From Spirodela intermedia (Eukaryota; Streptophyta; Magnoliopsida; Alismatales; Araceae): a stretch of 64,000 bases of DNA. The position numbers and the translations under genes were made by a program. The notes under the pieces are model-generated. The model worked only from the letters and a program-made list of their open reading frames with translations. It was not told where the DNA came from and made no database searches. Where the stretch lies: NCBI GenBank assembly GCA_902729315.2, contig LR746268.1:3341501-3405500 (forward strand), in the 5' to 3' direction. Of this stretch, positions 51,301 to 64,000 are shown in pieces; the stretch's first letter is position 1; each line of letters starts with the position of its first letter.

Positions 51301-54300
51301 AAGAATGTCAATATAGTCTTTCTGTGTTTCTTATATTTAGTTGTTTGCATAATCAAGGGAAAGTTCATCACCTCAGTCATGTACCCAATGTGCACTGAAA
51401 GTTCTCAAACAGCCCCAGTTATCGCAAGATCATGAAGCATCACCATCAAACATCTGTACATTAGCACCTGAACTAGGTTTTATTTAATAACTAAAAATTT
51501 ATGAGATTCCTTCAAAGACATGTTTCTTGATCACATATCCGAGCTGAGTGTTTCTATGACTATCTAGAAAATTCACAATACATAAATCCTTATTTCGGTA
51601 CCACTAATCCCAGCTTTCTACTTTTGCGCATCTTTAATCGGATGGTGAACCACCTAAAAGGAACTTATTATGTTTAATCTTTTTAATAGACTTCGGGTGA
51701 TCTTTTCATGAGTTGTACAGCCCATTTCTAGACTCGGCTTTCTGGGTATGTGAGAAGCCGAATCCTTTCCACTAACTAAACTCAGATGGAGCACCCTTGA
51801 ATGATTGCTAGAAAAGGGACGTGACAACTAAATTAAAATTCGTTGCAGGAACAGTAATGTATATTTTCGAACATGAGCTGGGGTGTCTTTATGAATTGAC
51901 ATGAAAAATTATGCTCAAGGACACAGAAAGGACAAGCCCAAAGGCTCACTAGGGAAGCTCATTGGAGATGCACATTCTCGTTGTATGTTTTTTGTCTGAT
52001 ATCTTGGCATTCTTTATCGTCTTGTCTAAAGACGTCGGAAAAAAGTATAACTTGGGCGGTTAGTTTATCAGCCGGTTTCCTAATTTGGTTAGGTTGTTGA
52101 TCAGTTTCCTAATATTCATCGGTTTCCTAATGAGGGTCGATTTCCCCACTTGGTAAGGTTGTTGATCAGTTTCCTAAGTTGGTTGAGTATGCCACAAATC
52201 GTTGGATTCAACCAAGGTAGTTTTCCTTTTTTTGAGACCAGGGTAATTGTATATAACCAGCAACAGTTCTATGAATTGATGTGACAGATTTTTTTTCCTC
52301 ACTGTTTGCTCTTGGTTGGTTTGCGTCAAGATACCATAACTCCATCTAAAAAAAACCCAGAGCTATTGTAGCAATCTTCTTCATACTTCTCAACTACACA
52401 TTTGCCTTGTCTGGCATGCTTACTTCTCAAGTTTCTTTTAATTGTCAACATACTCTCTTTGAAAGGTCAAAATTTCACACTACACCAAATACATGGTGAC
52501 ACGAGCATGTACTTGACAGAAAGGAAAGATATCAGTCTCAAAACCAGCTATGATCTTCAAAAGTTTCTTAACATTAATAGCCTAGGTGACTCAAGATTGA
52601 TGAATTAACATTTCTTTATTAGTGATTGATCACATCCTGCTACGAAAACGGAACTCTACAAAGTACATATGAATGAGATGAAACAAGATAAATAGAATAA
52701 TCAAGAAAAGGTGATTGATGCAACTTTCTATTCAAACAGCAGAGAAGCATCCAACCATACAAAATATCCAAATTTCCAGATTCTGATCTGCATCGTGCTT
52801 ATCCAAACATTTCATATTTTAAATAGTCATAAAAGTGAAGAAATAACACACCTGTTCTTATATAGCACTCATGGTTTTGAAATGATACAAAATTAGTTGA
52901 TAAACTGCTCAACACAGTAGGCAACAATAAGAGAAAGTGGTCGCCTGCAAAGAGCAGAGGTTCAGCCTATAAGAATTATCTGGCCCCGGAAATAGTCAGG
53001 AAATGAATCCAGCCCGTACGTACTGTTATGATACCTGAAGACTTGAGTGCCAGTGAAAGAGACCGGCATGCAGCAGCGGACAAGCTACCACTCTCCATAT
53101 GGACAGATCTGAACAATTTCTCAAGGAGTGGCCAAAGTACACCCAGCAGACTAAGAATAGTGTCATCTTCTACATCAGTTGAAGGATTTCCCAGGTTACT
53201 GAATACCGCCCCCATCCTGAGAGAATGAAATCACAATCTCAGTTCAGATAAAAGAATATATGTTAATGTTTATCAAAGGACATCAATAGAAAATTTGTTC
53301 ATATAGGAACATGTTATTGCTCTTCTTTTGAAAGGAAAAAAACATGCTAGAAGGGGCAAATGATCCATTTTGAATAGGCCAGTTAAAATTTAAAAGTGAT
53401 TCTTTGCAATATTATATGTTTCTCTCTAGATGCAATATTTTATTTTATCCTTCTCTCTATGGTGAGACCTTTAGCCAACATGTTAAAATAAAGAACTTTT
53501 ACCGACTTACATAGGAACTAAGTTTAAGAACATTACTTGACTTTGGTGAGACCTTTAGCAAACATGTTAAAATAAAGAACTTTTACCGACTTACATAGGA
53601 AATAAGTTTAAAAACATTACTTGACTTTATATCACCTTGATGTAATGCTTAATCAACATTTAACTAAGTAACGATTTCCGTCTTATTTTTTTTAGCTGAC
53701 ATCAAGGTGATATAATGTCAATTAAGCATTAATCAATGGGGGAGCGATAAATCAGCCACCCCTCCTCCTATTTCTCCCCCATCTATCACGCTCTTTCTCT
53801 TTCTTTCTCTGGCCACCAGTTGCTTGTGGTTGGCGAGCCAGCACAGCAGAGTTGTCAGGATTCAGGTAAGTGTTCAACTCTGTCCTCTTCATAGAGAGGG
53901 AGGATGGACTGTCAGTTGAATGAGTTAGTCTACTAAGCCCGAGGGAATTGATGGCCCAGTACGTGGACTACATTATAGTGCATCAACCCTGTCCCAAGGA
54001 AAAAAAGGTTACTCGAGTGAGCCCAAGGCCCAATAGGTCAAGGTGATAGACCCAATTAGGATCAGGGAGAGGCTAGACCCTGGGCCTAAGCAATACATTA
54101 TTGGGCTGTCTTTTGGAAAGGTGTGAGCAGGATATTGGCTAGGCCCACTAGCCTAGCTCTTTGGCATTCATGTGCAATAATTACTTTTAATGTACTGGCT
54201 ACAGGCTATGTCTAGTCCAAGCCCTACATCAAGTAGACATGATGAGACCGTACTAGAAAATCAAGGATATAATTTATGTTATCCAATCATTAAACCTTAT

Positions 54301-57300
54301 ATGTTTCATCTAGGAAAGAGAATAATCGGTCAACAATGGTTAGCAGGGTTGCTTCTTTAAGTAGGTGCCTGTTCTCATATGACTGCCTCCCAGTTGTCAT
54401 GCTCCAATTTAAGGTTTCCATTATGTTATATATCCACTATTGTCTTATTAAATGCCATGTGCAATTTTTTTATTTTACATATGGGAGTACAATGATGTAA
54501 TGTTATGGAAGTTTTGATGTTTTTACTATGAATGGAGAGTTATAAACATAGAAATGGAATTAACAGATTGGGATGTGTTAGTGTCATTATAGGAAGGATA
54601 ATGGGCTTATCCTCGAAGTATCTGTAAGGATAAGGAAATGAAACGTCTACATTAAGGTAAAAACTATTCCAAAGGCCAATGCAGCAAAATCAGAGCTCCG
54701 AACAGTGATCTCAATGATTTCTAGATTGAAACTAAGTTCACACATTGATCATGCCCAAGTAAAACGAGAATGTCCTGGCCTCTTCCTGATGTCGTGGCTG
54801 GAAACATATCATTGAAGTCCATAATCACAGGAGAATGTAATTTCCTGATGATGTTGTATCACAATAAGTCTCTCTTTAATAGAGCATAAATGCATGTAAT
54901 TGCCTACATGACTATGACATGTTTATAATATGATTTACATTAAATGCTTGATTTTCATATTGTGAGGTATGCAAAGAGGAGAATCCTCCGGTTGCGTCAA
55001 AAAACTCGCCCGCTCTTTTTCCTCTCTTTCAAGTGGGGAAGAGTATGGGTGGTCCTAATGGACTCTATTTAGAAAAAGCTATATTTTGTAGTTGCTTTTA
55101 AGAATGCCTTCATAGCCTTGTTTTTTCATGACTACGTTTATGTAAGAAGGTCCAGACTTGGGAGTCTGTAAATCCAAGATAACTTCGGGGATGCTGTGCT
55201 TAATGATATATCTGATCCCATGTTAATGTATGATATTAGCTAATTCATATATCGTCCTTGAGCATGTAATGTTGCCTTAGTTGGAATTATTCCAGTCGTA
55301 CTGTCAATGGAATACAGCTGAGTGGACCAAAACAGGTAGGATGTCACAAGATTCCTTCTCGCAATACTATCGACGTGTCTTTAAGGAATCGTAAAAGGAT
55401 TCAAAATTTAAAAGAAAAACACTCAGAAAAGTCAGCATAGAAAAAACTCATTAACCTTATTGAAAACTAATTTTGGTTCAACGCTACTGTATATTTCATC
55501 GCATAAGGCCATATACATGAATTTCAAAGATAGGAAATAGACATGACAGACAACCTAAGCACGATATTTGGTCCGTACTAAAGAGGGGAGTAAGCCATAC
55601 ATTTTCTAGACATCAAGGAACTCATTACTAAGTAAAGAACAAGAATGAGAGCAATGGCAGCGTTATCAATGATTTGCCTAAGCTAATTAGTATCCACCAA
55701 GGTATAGCTGGCAAAAGTTTCAACCCAACGGTGTTGTTTATGGATGACAGACGAAAAGGGAACACACCGCCCACATTGGGGAACCAATAAGTTTCAACCC
55801 TAGCATCGTCCTCTTCTTGCAAAGATAAGATATTCCAATTTTTTAAAAAATAATCATGTAGAATTCTTGGCATCATGTATAAACAAAGATAAAAAATAAA
55901 TCATACTTTTTTAAGATTAATTGTTTTTTTAGTAGATGCAGTCACTGACTGTATCCTCCAGCTACACCTTTAACATCCTTCACTAGTATTCCTACCATGG
56001 ACATCAACTTGTAACCAATTTCTGCCTCAACGTATGCAGGGTTTATGTTCAGTCATCTGATAAGTAAATGACCTATGTGGGATTTGATCTTGAGTCACAG
56101 TAGTGTCAGATTGTTACAGTAAAATATGATAGTGATGACAAATAATGACAGATACCTAGATAAAGAAACAGAAAGCAGATCAGTAGTGTCAGAATCATTG
56201 TCACAATCATCATGCACTTCCAACTACTAACAACAGGCAACATGGATTCTATCTCCCCATTGTACAGTATCCAATGTCTACTTTCCATTCAGAATACATA
56301 ATTTCAGTACTCTTTAGAATAGAAACAAATATTTACAGGAAAATAGTAGAAGGATATTTCAGTAATGCAAACAATATGAAAACAGTCAAAATACTCAAGC
56401 AGATGCCTTTCGCGTAATAATGTCCAAATTTCAATTTTTAAATAAGGAATGATCCGAATACTATTCAATTATACTGGTCCTGATTACAGGCAATCTATCA
56501 TCTCAGAACTCAGTTGGCAGAAGAAAAAACCTGACCTGTAGAGTCCCCTGACAGCAGCATTCAAAGCAAGAATATAGGCAGCTGGGTTCTGTCGAAGAGA
56601 TTGAACACTTTCTGCATCAAGCTGAAGAAATGCAGCGCCAAAGTTTTAGGCAGGGAAGGAAGCAAAACATGTCTAATGCAATATAAGGAATAATATCTGG
56701 ACTACTGAACTACGACAATCAAATTGAATTGGACAAAATATTATGATGCATATTTGTTCCTGGCATCGATAGACAGTGCATAAGAATATTCCAACACAAT
56801 AAACTATGGCGAACAACTAATACTCAAGCATGTCCTGAAAATTAGGAAAGCCGTAACAAACAAAATAATAGGCCCAAATTTTATATTTCAGAGTAGAATC
56901 CCTGTATCAAAAAATATAGCCCAAAAAAACTATAATACGCTCTATAAATTTTAAAAAGAATGACATGATCGTATAAAGGTAGTAAACTGAGTATATAAAC
57001 ATATAGGCTTAACTAGGCAACTGCTATATCAATAATTGACGACATTACTCATACTCTAGTGAATGATACCGAAATAAAAAGACTGAATCATAAACTATAA
57101 GGTATGAGGGTGATGATTGGAGTAGGCTTACAAGTTTCTCAATGGCTCTGCAACCTGAAGAAAGAAGCCTCGCTAATGTGTTATTCTTCAATTCTTTATC
57201 GGGGACAGTACTAAGAACAAGGGCTATTGCACTAACAACCTCTTCTTCTTCTTCTAAAGGGAGATGCCTTTTCTCCAATGCCTAAGCTCAAATGATTTCC

Positions 57301-60300
57301 AATCACGTAATTAATAACAAGAAATAAATCATCTATATAAAAAGAAAAGGAACAAGAATAATGGAAAGCATGAAATAAGCCAATTTTCTCACTGGTATCG
57401 TCTGAGAGTTTATGTATCATCACGTATTTTCCATTTATGTGGTAGACGATCTAACTAATAACAGAAGTTAACTACAAAAAATCCAACAAGACCTCTTGTA
57501 ATGGCATCATAACATTGCTCGAGCAAAAGAGCAAGAACAAACTGATGTGTTCAGATGATATGGAAGGCAACCTACACCACTCTATTAGAGATTATAGCTA
57601 GAAACCGAAAATTTTAGTTATACAAAAGAGACTACAATGGGAGTCCAGACAATTTTTAAGAGATATTTACCCTCCAATCCCTCACTCGAATTGATTATGT
57701 TGTAACAAAAGCATTAATATAATACTCCTAGCAAAGAAATTAGCCTTTTTTCTGGTGGATATATGCTCGTTCTAGATGTTGGATTCAGCAAGGAGAAGTA
57801 TAAGATCCTGTATCCACCAGCATGCTATTGAGAAACTCTCTTCATTGATTATTTGGTTTCAAAATCTCTGTTTGCACTGAAAAAGTCCAACAGTACATAA
57901 AAAGAAAATTAATATCTTCATGTAAGCAATAGTGATAACAGTTGCCTTGCATTAGCAGGAAGAAAGGGAAAGGAAATATCATTGCCTCCACACTGCAGCA
58001 GGTGCTGCTATATACCTGATCAAAGAAAATTAGAAAAAAAAGAAGAGAAGAAGGATCAAATGGGAATGTGTTTGGCCCAATTTATGTTTTAACGTAAATG
58101 CTAATTCCTGAGCACTGATATGAATACCTAAAATATCCAAGTCATTTATCCTTAAGTCATATTTATCCTTAACTCAATCAGAGTCTAGCCAAGACCCAAT
58201 ATCCATTTTTCCATGATTTTACTTCTAAATCATTTTCCCTTCCTTAATACAGTGAAGAGAATTCGACCAACCCCCAGGTTGACCAGAGCATTAAATTAAG
58301 GTAATCTACATTCTGCTCTTACCACCAAAATAAACACAGACGATGTGACAAGTTAACAAACGGTTGCCTAAGGATAAACAGTCTAGGAGGGAAAGCATGT
58401 TTCAGCTTTGGGCTAGGAACAAACTAGTCAATGAACCATCAAAGCAATTCTAAAAAATACTGCGTAACTCCAGCAAATTTCTATTTTGAAGCAAGCTATA
58501 TAAAATGGTACTCTTAGAACGGAAGGAATTGGCAAGCATTAGAATGAAACTGAAAACTCTGGATACAATGATAATAGTTGACAAAAATCAAATGGTCAGA
58601 TATTTCTCCTTTAAGGACATTTTCTAAACACAGGTTGCGGAAAGACATTAGATTCTCCATTACCAACAGAATCTAGTCATTACTAATTCACCGTGATTTA
58701 AAACAAGTACAGCTGCTTTATTGGAAAATGCAGTCGAAAATTAGCAAGGATGAACGACCATTAATTTCGATGTAATTAAGTGACTTATTGATTCTACACG
58801 AAAATATAACTATATATGGGTCAGGGGAAAATTACCTCACAAATCCAAATCAGAATGTCCAGATTGGAAGATTCATAGATTGCAGCAGAAGCATCTTCAC
58901 AAAGTTTCCGAAAGGCTAAGGAACAAGCATTCGAGGATATGGATTCTGTTATTCCAGACGCACAGAATAATCTGAAAGAGCATATTAAATCTAAATACTC
59001 TTCACTTATGCATTTGTAGATCAAAAGAAAATTGGAGATATGACCCTTACAGTAGCTGCCCAATATTATTCTGAAAGGAAGATATCCACTTGGAATAAGA
59101 ACCAATAACATCCGCTATTGATTTATATACCTAAGAAGAAAAAAAAGAAAATCATTAAGAAAACAAAATACAGGTGCATAACATTATCTGAAAAACATTC
59201 AGGAATTCAACTTACAAGCCACGTGAAGCCTCCGAATTCATCAGGTGCGCTGTTTGATAGAATTGTAGCCAACTGCAGAATAACTGCAAAATCAAATCGA
59301 TGCCCATCCTGTAGTACTATTTCAGCAACCTGTATCAAACATTGAATCCATTATTAAAAGGAATAATGGGAGAGGGAAAATAGTGAGTAGGCATAGAGGC
59401 TTGTTGTCACAAGCACATAAGCGAGGCATTTGGAAACATAAAAATTCAAAATATAGGTAAGAACGAGGGGAAGAGGGAGGATCTTTCAAAGTTACACAAA
59501 TTTCATGTAAAATTTGGAGTCTACATGCCTCGGTGATTAAGACAGTTAAATTAGAACATTCTGTGAATAGATCTTGTGGAAAAAGGGAAAATAACGGTAT
59601 AGTACAGACTATCTTGAAGAACACAAGCTTTTCCACAAAGTCTAGATTAGGGATAGGGATTCCGTGAATAGAACTTTAGTGTCCGTTCTCAATCAAAGCT
59701 TCCCACAATCGTAAAAATTCTGAACACCATCCAACAGTTTGCAAAGATCACGAACCCTTCAATATCACTTCAAGGGAAGATGGAATACAAAATTTCGGGA
59801 GATCTGATATGGATTATTAGGTCTATTAAACCATCAATGGTTACAAGAAGAAACCAGTCCCCATACATCCATACTCAGGACCTCATTTACTTCTGCCAAA
59901 AAGTAGGGTTCAAAGAAGATCAGAGGCAAAAAAATCCACCGATTTTTTTTTACAAGGATTGTAACACACAATCAAGGAACACGACTGTCGAGGTAGGTCT
60001 CAAGCCATCGCTCACCGGAAAACTTGCCCCAGCTTAGTGATGTTGAGATAAAAGTTCTCTTTAACGGAAAATATTCCCAGCATTATAAGAATTCAAATGC
60101 TCCTTTCAAAATCGCTTCACCTTCGACCTAGCCTCTCTGGGCGTCAATAACTTAGTTCGAATCCGAGTTCCCACACGTCAAAACGCAACTTATGCAATAA
60201 CCATCGTCGTTGCTAACATCTGGGAAGCACTAATTACTCATTATTCTCAGGTCAGAAGAAACAAACCATGCAGTGATGATTTATTGAACCATTGTGTCCA

Positions 60301-63300
60301 AGATGTAAAAGATCCTATGAGGTTTTCCGATTTCAAGGGAAAACATTGACGAAAATGGCCAAAACCAATGCAGATTAAAAGTAGAAATTCAGAACGGATG
60401 ATAGTAGCCTGAAAAAATCTCCCAACAAAAAAATCAAGTGATGAAAAGATTGTCACAACACAAGACAGTTAACAATCAATACAAATATGTCAAACGCTGT
60501 TCACAGACAGTGATAAAAGAATTCAGGGAGAAAAATTAGTTGATTAATCAGCAATTAAATATGGATTCCCGGCTGATAAATATAAATTACTGGTTTGATC
60601 AGAGAATGACTCCTGAGTGTTCCATCTCTATTATAACCACTAGAGCATAGCAGAAAACGCTGGAGAAATAGCAGGAAAGAGAGAAGGCAGAATGATATAA
60701 ATCATACTTTTTGGACTAATGTTCACTTCTTTTAATGATTTAAACCTTGGGTCTTTCTGGAAGTTTTTCTACAACTACTGCAGAAAGGAACCTTGAAAGA
60801 AGAAAACAAAGGATAGCAAGTAGATGAAAAGACCAAATCCCCTCTGCAAAGGAAGAGAAAAGAAAGGAGGGTAGAAAAGAAAAGGAAGAAGAGGAACATG
60901 GTCTAAGTACAACCCTCACTCTCCCAATCAACCAGATACTTCTTCTCTCCATCCTCTCTCTCTCTCTCTCTCTCTCTACACTCCCATGCAGTCTCTTGAT
61001 CTCCCAAAGGCCACTTCTTTTTCTTTTCCAGCTGCCAGCAAAGATTAAAAGGTTTCCTTTTCTACTTAAATCCATGTTGTAAAACGTTTATTTATTTTAC
61101 TAAAAGTGTTGAAATTCGATGTTCCACATTTTATTTTTAATTGAGTCAAAGTTCACATAGAGTAAATCATTTGTTATCGCAGAATTTGCATCTAGATCAC
61201 AAGTCAATTTGGTATGGACTGAGCAAAATGAACAAGCAGTCCAGCAAATTCCCGTTTCGATTACCACTCAGGTGGTTGGAATCAAAGCAAACAGTTAAAA
61301 AAATAAAAGTCAACTTTATATATGGATACAAATGAGTTCGTAATTGCAAGACACTATCTGTAACATTAGATCATGCTAGAGAGACCCACAAAAACAACTG
61401 AATTAGGATCGGCCATAAATAACAGCTAGAAATGGTACCTTTTTAAAAGTTACATGGGTTTCTGAATATAGTTTTAATAAAATAACTAGCTTTCAAAATG
61501 ATTGCAACCAGATAAAATAATGCCTACTTATACCACTTCACCATCCTCATTCCCCCATATCAATGGGCCACAGACTTCAGGAACCAGGAGAAGAAAGTAC
61601 TCAAATTGTGGCAACAGCAGTTGATAGTTGTTTTCTCTCTTCTCTGCTTCCTTTTTTCTGATGTTTCTGCTGATGTTTTGTACTTTCCTCTTTTCCTCTT
61701 CTGTTGGCAATAATAACTTATGTACCTCTTTTATTATTGTCTTCCCTCTTCTCTTTCTCAATTTCTTATCTGCATTATCTTTATTAATGTTAGCATTAGA
61801 ATAGACCAATCTGAGCGACATCAGATAATTTCAGATCAATTCCCTTATTTTATATATTGATGCCAAAGAAAACTCAAGATTCCTCCCGTGATATTGGATT
61901 AAAAATCGCCCTTTGTGAACAATGATCAATAAAAGATATTTAAAAAGGAAAAAAACTGAGTGCCAAAACAACATATTTACAAAACAGCTTTTCAAGAAAA
62001 AATTATTCACGAATTTTTTTTTAAAAAACAAATGGCTGCTTCTATAACGAAAGGGCGGTTTAAAATACAATTTTCCGAATTCCGTACATTGACTGTGAAG
62101 ATAATTGCAATCTAATCTTGAAACATCCTGAGTAGCACTAACAATCCCTTGATGTAACCAAAAAATAAAAAAGTTATGAAAGTTAATCCAAATTTTTCTT
62201 TCCTACAATAATAACGACTCATATGGATGCATTTTTCAAATTTGCACTATCGAAAAAAATATTCACACTCACGTCTCCTCACTTCAGCTAGGTTAGGATG
62301 GAAAAAAAATCCCCTCAAACAGCATTATTCAATCATTCTTATGCGTAAACAGTGAATCTAATGATAAAGTTGGGCATAGGCATCCAATAGACCATTGAAG
62401 ACAAAAGAAAACCCAAGGTATGCTCACTGTGTTAAGAGCAAACAGTCTAGTTTCCACTTCCACCCAAGGGATTGATACATCTGTGTTGGCCCATATTCCA
62501 CAAAAAATCTGTAGAAAAAACATTTAGCATTAATATCTTCTTGTGAAAAGGAAAGTAAAAACACATGCTAGCTAACTAGAGATAAATATAATAAAGCAAG
62601 TCAATAGAAATCAAAATGTTGCAACAAAAGATGTACAAAACTGAAACAGAAAGTGATAATACTCCATTTACCAAAAACAATCAAATTGTGGTCCTTGAAA
62701 AGCATAGAACAACTACTACAACTGTCATGACCAAGCATCTATAAAAATCCCACTTCAATAACATAACGCTTTCAAATGAACCCCAGAAATTAATTTTCAA
62801 TTTTCTACATTTTTTTCCCCTTGCCTTCCTTGTAGATAAATGGTGCCTGACGAAATTTGAAATTGCCTAGCTACAAAAAAATATCAAAGACTTAAGAAAG
62901 AGCAAAAAAAATCAGACAGGTAACTGGATTGACCTGATTGAGGAAATATATGTGTGCACTAATAACTCTTGTAGGTTTGAATACATTTTTACAAGAAAAA
63001 AATAACAGTCAGAGGAGAATTTTTGCGATTTGATTTAGCTTTTCAGAACGAAGAACTGTCAATTTCAAAAGAAATATGCACCCCAGATGAAAAAGCAGCA
63101 TACCAACTCATTGAAAATACTACCAGTGTATTCTCAACCACAGCTTTCCACAAAAAAAGGCTTGGACTGCTAAAAGTATTCCCACCGTGGTTATTTATCT
63201 TCAAATCTCATATCTTCGTAGAGGAGGTCATCATATTCAAGGTTAAATTATAAGTTTTGGGTGATAGTCATAGGCGTGGAGACTTTGACCTACAATCAGT

Positions 63301-63642
63301 GCCAGCTACATGGAACTAGGCGTGTCTCTGCATCCGTCATTTGTGAGGACATTCTCATTCCTTAAAACCTTTAGTCTATAGATCTCACTGATGGCATGTA
63401 TTTTGAGCGAAAAAGTAAAGAGGAAAATACATGGTTCGTAAGATAACGTAATCTTAAAAAAAATGTATACAGTTTTAGCTGTCAAAACGTAAATTAAGAC
63501 AAAAAACCTTTTGCAAAAAGGTGGAAGGCCCTAAAATCTGGCAAATGTCCACCAAAAGCTCCTCTAAATTCGTTCTGAACTGGAATAGGTCATCTGGTAT
63601 GCCAGTGCGTCCATTTTCGTTGTTGACATTAGGACCATTAAC
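42390..63642 (-). CDS. Importin-13/transportin-3-like karyopherin-beta, C-terminal 615 residues; gene continues beyond the right edge
   Basis: Exons in transcript order: 63642-63508, 62508-62428, 59329-59216, 59130-59051, 58971-58836, 57281-57132, 56621-56536, 53216-53035, 52944-52852, 51136-50949, 50857-50746, 45715-45558, 43598-43491, 42614-42390. All 14 junction phases close and the last exon ends in TGA. The product is an all-helical HEAT-repeat protein with segments typical of plant importin-13/transportin-SR proteins (At1g12930-like): [40 protein letters not shown], the [14 protein letters not shown] block, and a C-terminal [12 protein letters not shown]. Such karyopherins carry cargo such as SR-type proteins through nuclear pores under RanGTP control. 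The usual length is near 1,000 residues, so about 380 N-terminal residues, including the Ran-binding region, lie outside the window. Introns are large (up to 5 kb). Confidence 0.93.
43599..45557. other. Importin intron holding unexplained coding-like open frames
   Basis: This 2-kb intron contains an open frame on the minus strand (44858-44382, 158 codons) and ones on the plus strand (43949-44236 and 44927-45172) with balanced amino-acid composition. I recognise no domain in any of them. They could be decayed gene fragments carried by a transposon, cryptic exons, or chance. Confidence 0.3.
45716..50745. other. 5-kb importin intron
   Basis: This is the largest intron in the window. It holds an 18-bp perfect palindrome at 49326-49343. 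GC-richer patches at about 46.8-47.25 kb and 49.15-49.6 kb look like old insertions. I could not identify a transposon family. Confidence 0.4.
49326..49343. repeat. Perfect 18-bp palindrome centred on CCGCGG
   Basis: AGGGTTCCGCGGAACCCT equals its own reverse complement. It lies inside a GC-richer island in an AT-rich importin intron. Confidence 0.9.
51900..52330. mobile_element. Possible LTR fragment with internal repeats
   Basis: A word containing ggttgttgatcagtttccta occurs near 52091 and again near 52158, with further copies of the cggtttcctaat core between them. A gtatataa TATA-like word follows near 52248 and then an atgaattgatgtgaca stretch, similar to the end of a plant LTR. No partner LTR or coding domain is seen, so this is tentative. 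Confidence 0.35.
53461..53628. repeat. 84-bp tandem duplication
   Basis: Two copies (53461-53544 and 53545-53628) begin ggtgagacctttagc and end acattacttgacttt. They differ at only three positions, so the duplication is recent relative to the surrounding intron. Confidence 0.92.
53628..53731. repeat. Interleaved inverted repeats (order A, B, A', B')
   Basis: TATATCACCTTGATGT at 53628-53643 is the exact reverse complement of 53699-53714. TAATGCTTAAT at 53643-53653 is the exact reverse complement of 53721-53731. Arms A and B come first, then their complements in the same order, so both stems cannot form as a simple nested hairpin. The block directly follows the 84-bp tandem duplication. Confidence 0.88.
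53732..56535. other. Importin intron, remainder
   Basis: I see no exon or recognisable element in this part of the 3.3-kb intron. It is AT-rich with a few GC-balanced patches. Confidence 0.4.
57282..58835. other. 1.55-kb importin intron
   Basis: AT-rich intronic sequence without a recognisable element. Confidence 0.45.
60120..60175 (+). mobile_element. Possible tRNA-derived SINE head or tRNA relic
   Basis: The sequence ctagcctctctgggcg (60128-60143) resembles a pol III A box. The sequence agttcgaatccgag (60154-60167) closely matches a B box (GGTTCGAATCC). Their spacing fits a tRNA-derived promoter. I cannot fold a complete tRNA from the flanks, so a SINE fragment or chance is possible. Confidence 0.3.
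60955..60977. repeat. (CT)n microsatellite
   Basis: A run of about 11 CT dinucleotides in an importin intron. Confidence 0.85.
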
Positions 63643-64000
63643 CTATAAAATGGTCAAATATGCAAGACAGTCAACAAAATGCATATGACCGGAATGCATG
63701 TAAAAGACAACTGATCACAGAAAGATACTATGAACAGGAAAATTACACTAGTCAGCCAGAATGTCAGATAAAATCAAGTTCGATAATGCTTTCTTTCTTA
63801 TTGTTTAGAACAAAAAAATGTTACGAGATTATTAAAAAGATGAAAACAAGAATGTTCCCAATGGAAACTACGAACAAGAACTTTAATGTGCACGATAAAT
63901 GGAGAGTGCAGCTTCAAACTCATGTCACTTTGCCTTGGAGGAGGTTTATAAGATGAATAAAGACAAGAAAAAGAAGAGAATCTATGTCAAAAAAACAATC
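63643..64000. other. Right edge: importin intron sequence
   Basis: I find no further exon on the minus strand that joins in phase before exon 63642-63508. The next upstream exon probably lies beyond 64000. Confidence 0.45.

Larger units (their letters stand above)
59330..62427. other. 3.1-kb importin intron
   Basis: AT-rich intron. It contains a (CT)n run at 60955-60977 and a short tRNA-like pol III motif pair near 60.13 kb. No coding domain is visible. Confidence 0.45.

Overview
The window is nuclear DNA of a flowering plant. It has spliced genes with GT-AG introns, a plastid-type GAPDH A relative, a plant BOI/BRG RING ligase, a tRNA isopentenyltransferase of the IPT9 type, a decayed Ty1/copia element and many (GA/CT)n microsatellites. 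GC-rich genes (the RING ligase, the GapA relic, a small secreted protein) sit beside AT-rich ones (OTU protease, importin). That mixture suggests a monocot, but this is inference and I cannot name the species.

Layout: (1) 0.6-6.7 kb, plus strand: a nine-exon OTU-domain cysteine protease of 224 aa. (2) About 7.15-20.1 kb: a sharply bounded GC-rich domain of about 13 kb that looks non-coding apart from one two-exon minus-strand gene, a BOI/BRG RING E3 ligase of 380 aa. (3) 20.1-21.9 kb: AT-rich intergenic DNA. (4) 21.9-26.9 kb, minus strand: a ten-exon gene for a 573-aa protein I do not recognise. (5) 26.9-28.7 kb: intergenic, with a three-unit tandem repeat and an RRS1 promoter carrying site II and telo-box-like elements. 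(6) 28.7-31.3 kb, plus strand: RRS1, a ribosome-biogenesis factor, eight exons, one apparent GC-AG intron. (7) 32.1-32.6 kb, minus: a small, probably secreted, unrecognised protein. (8) 33.0-34.2 kb, minus: a GapA pseudogene with a one-base deletion and a damaged N-terminal part. (9) 35.5-37.65 kb, minus: Ty1/copia pol relic. (10) 39.6-41.0 kb, minus: IPT9-type tRNA dimethylallyltransferase in one exon. (11) 42.4 kb to beyond the right edge, minus: the C-terminal 615 residues (14 exons, introns up to 5 kb) of an importin-13/transportin-3-like karyopherin.

Functionally these are mostly unrelated housekeeping genes: ubiquitin removal, ubiquitin ligation, ribosome assembly, tRNA modification and nuclear transport. 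I see no operon-like or cluster logic. Exon boundaries were checked by hand: phases close through every junction and residue counts match exon lengths. The items most worth following up are the GC-rich domain around the RING gene, the unrecognised 573-aa protein, the decayed GapA copy and several intronic repeat structures. I found no CRISPR array, rRNA gene, convincing complete tRNA gene or obviously new multi-gene system.
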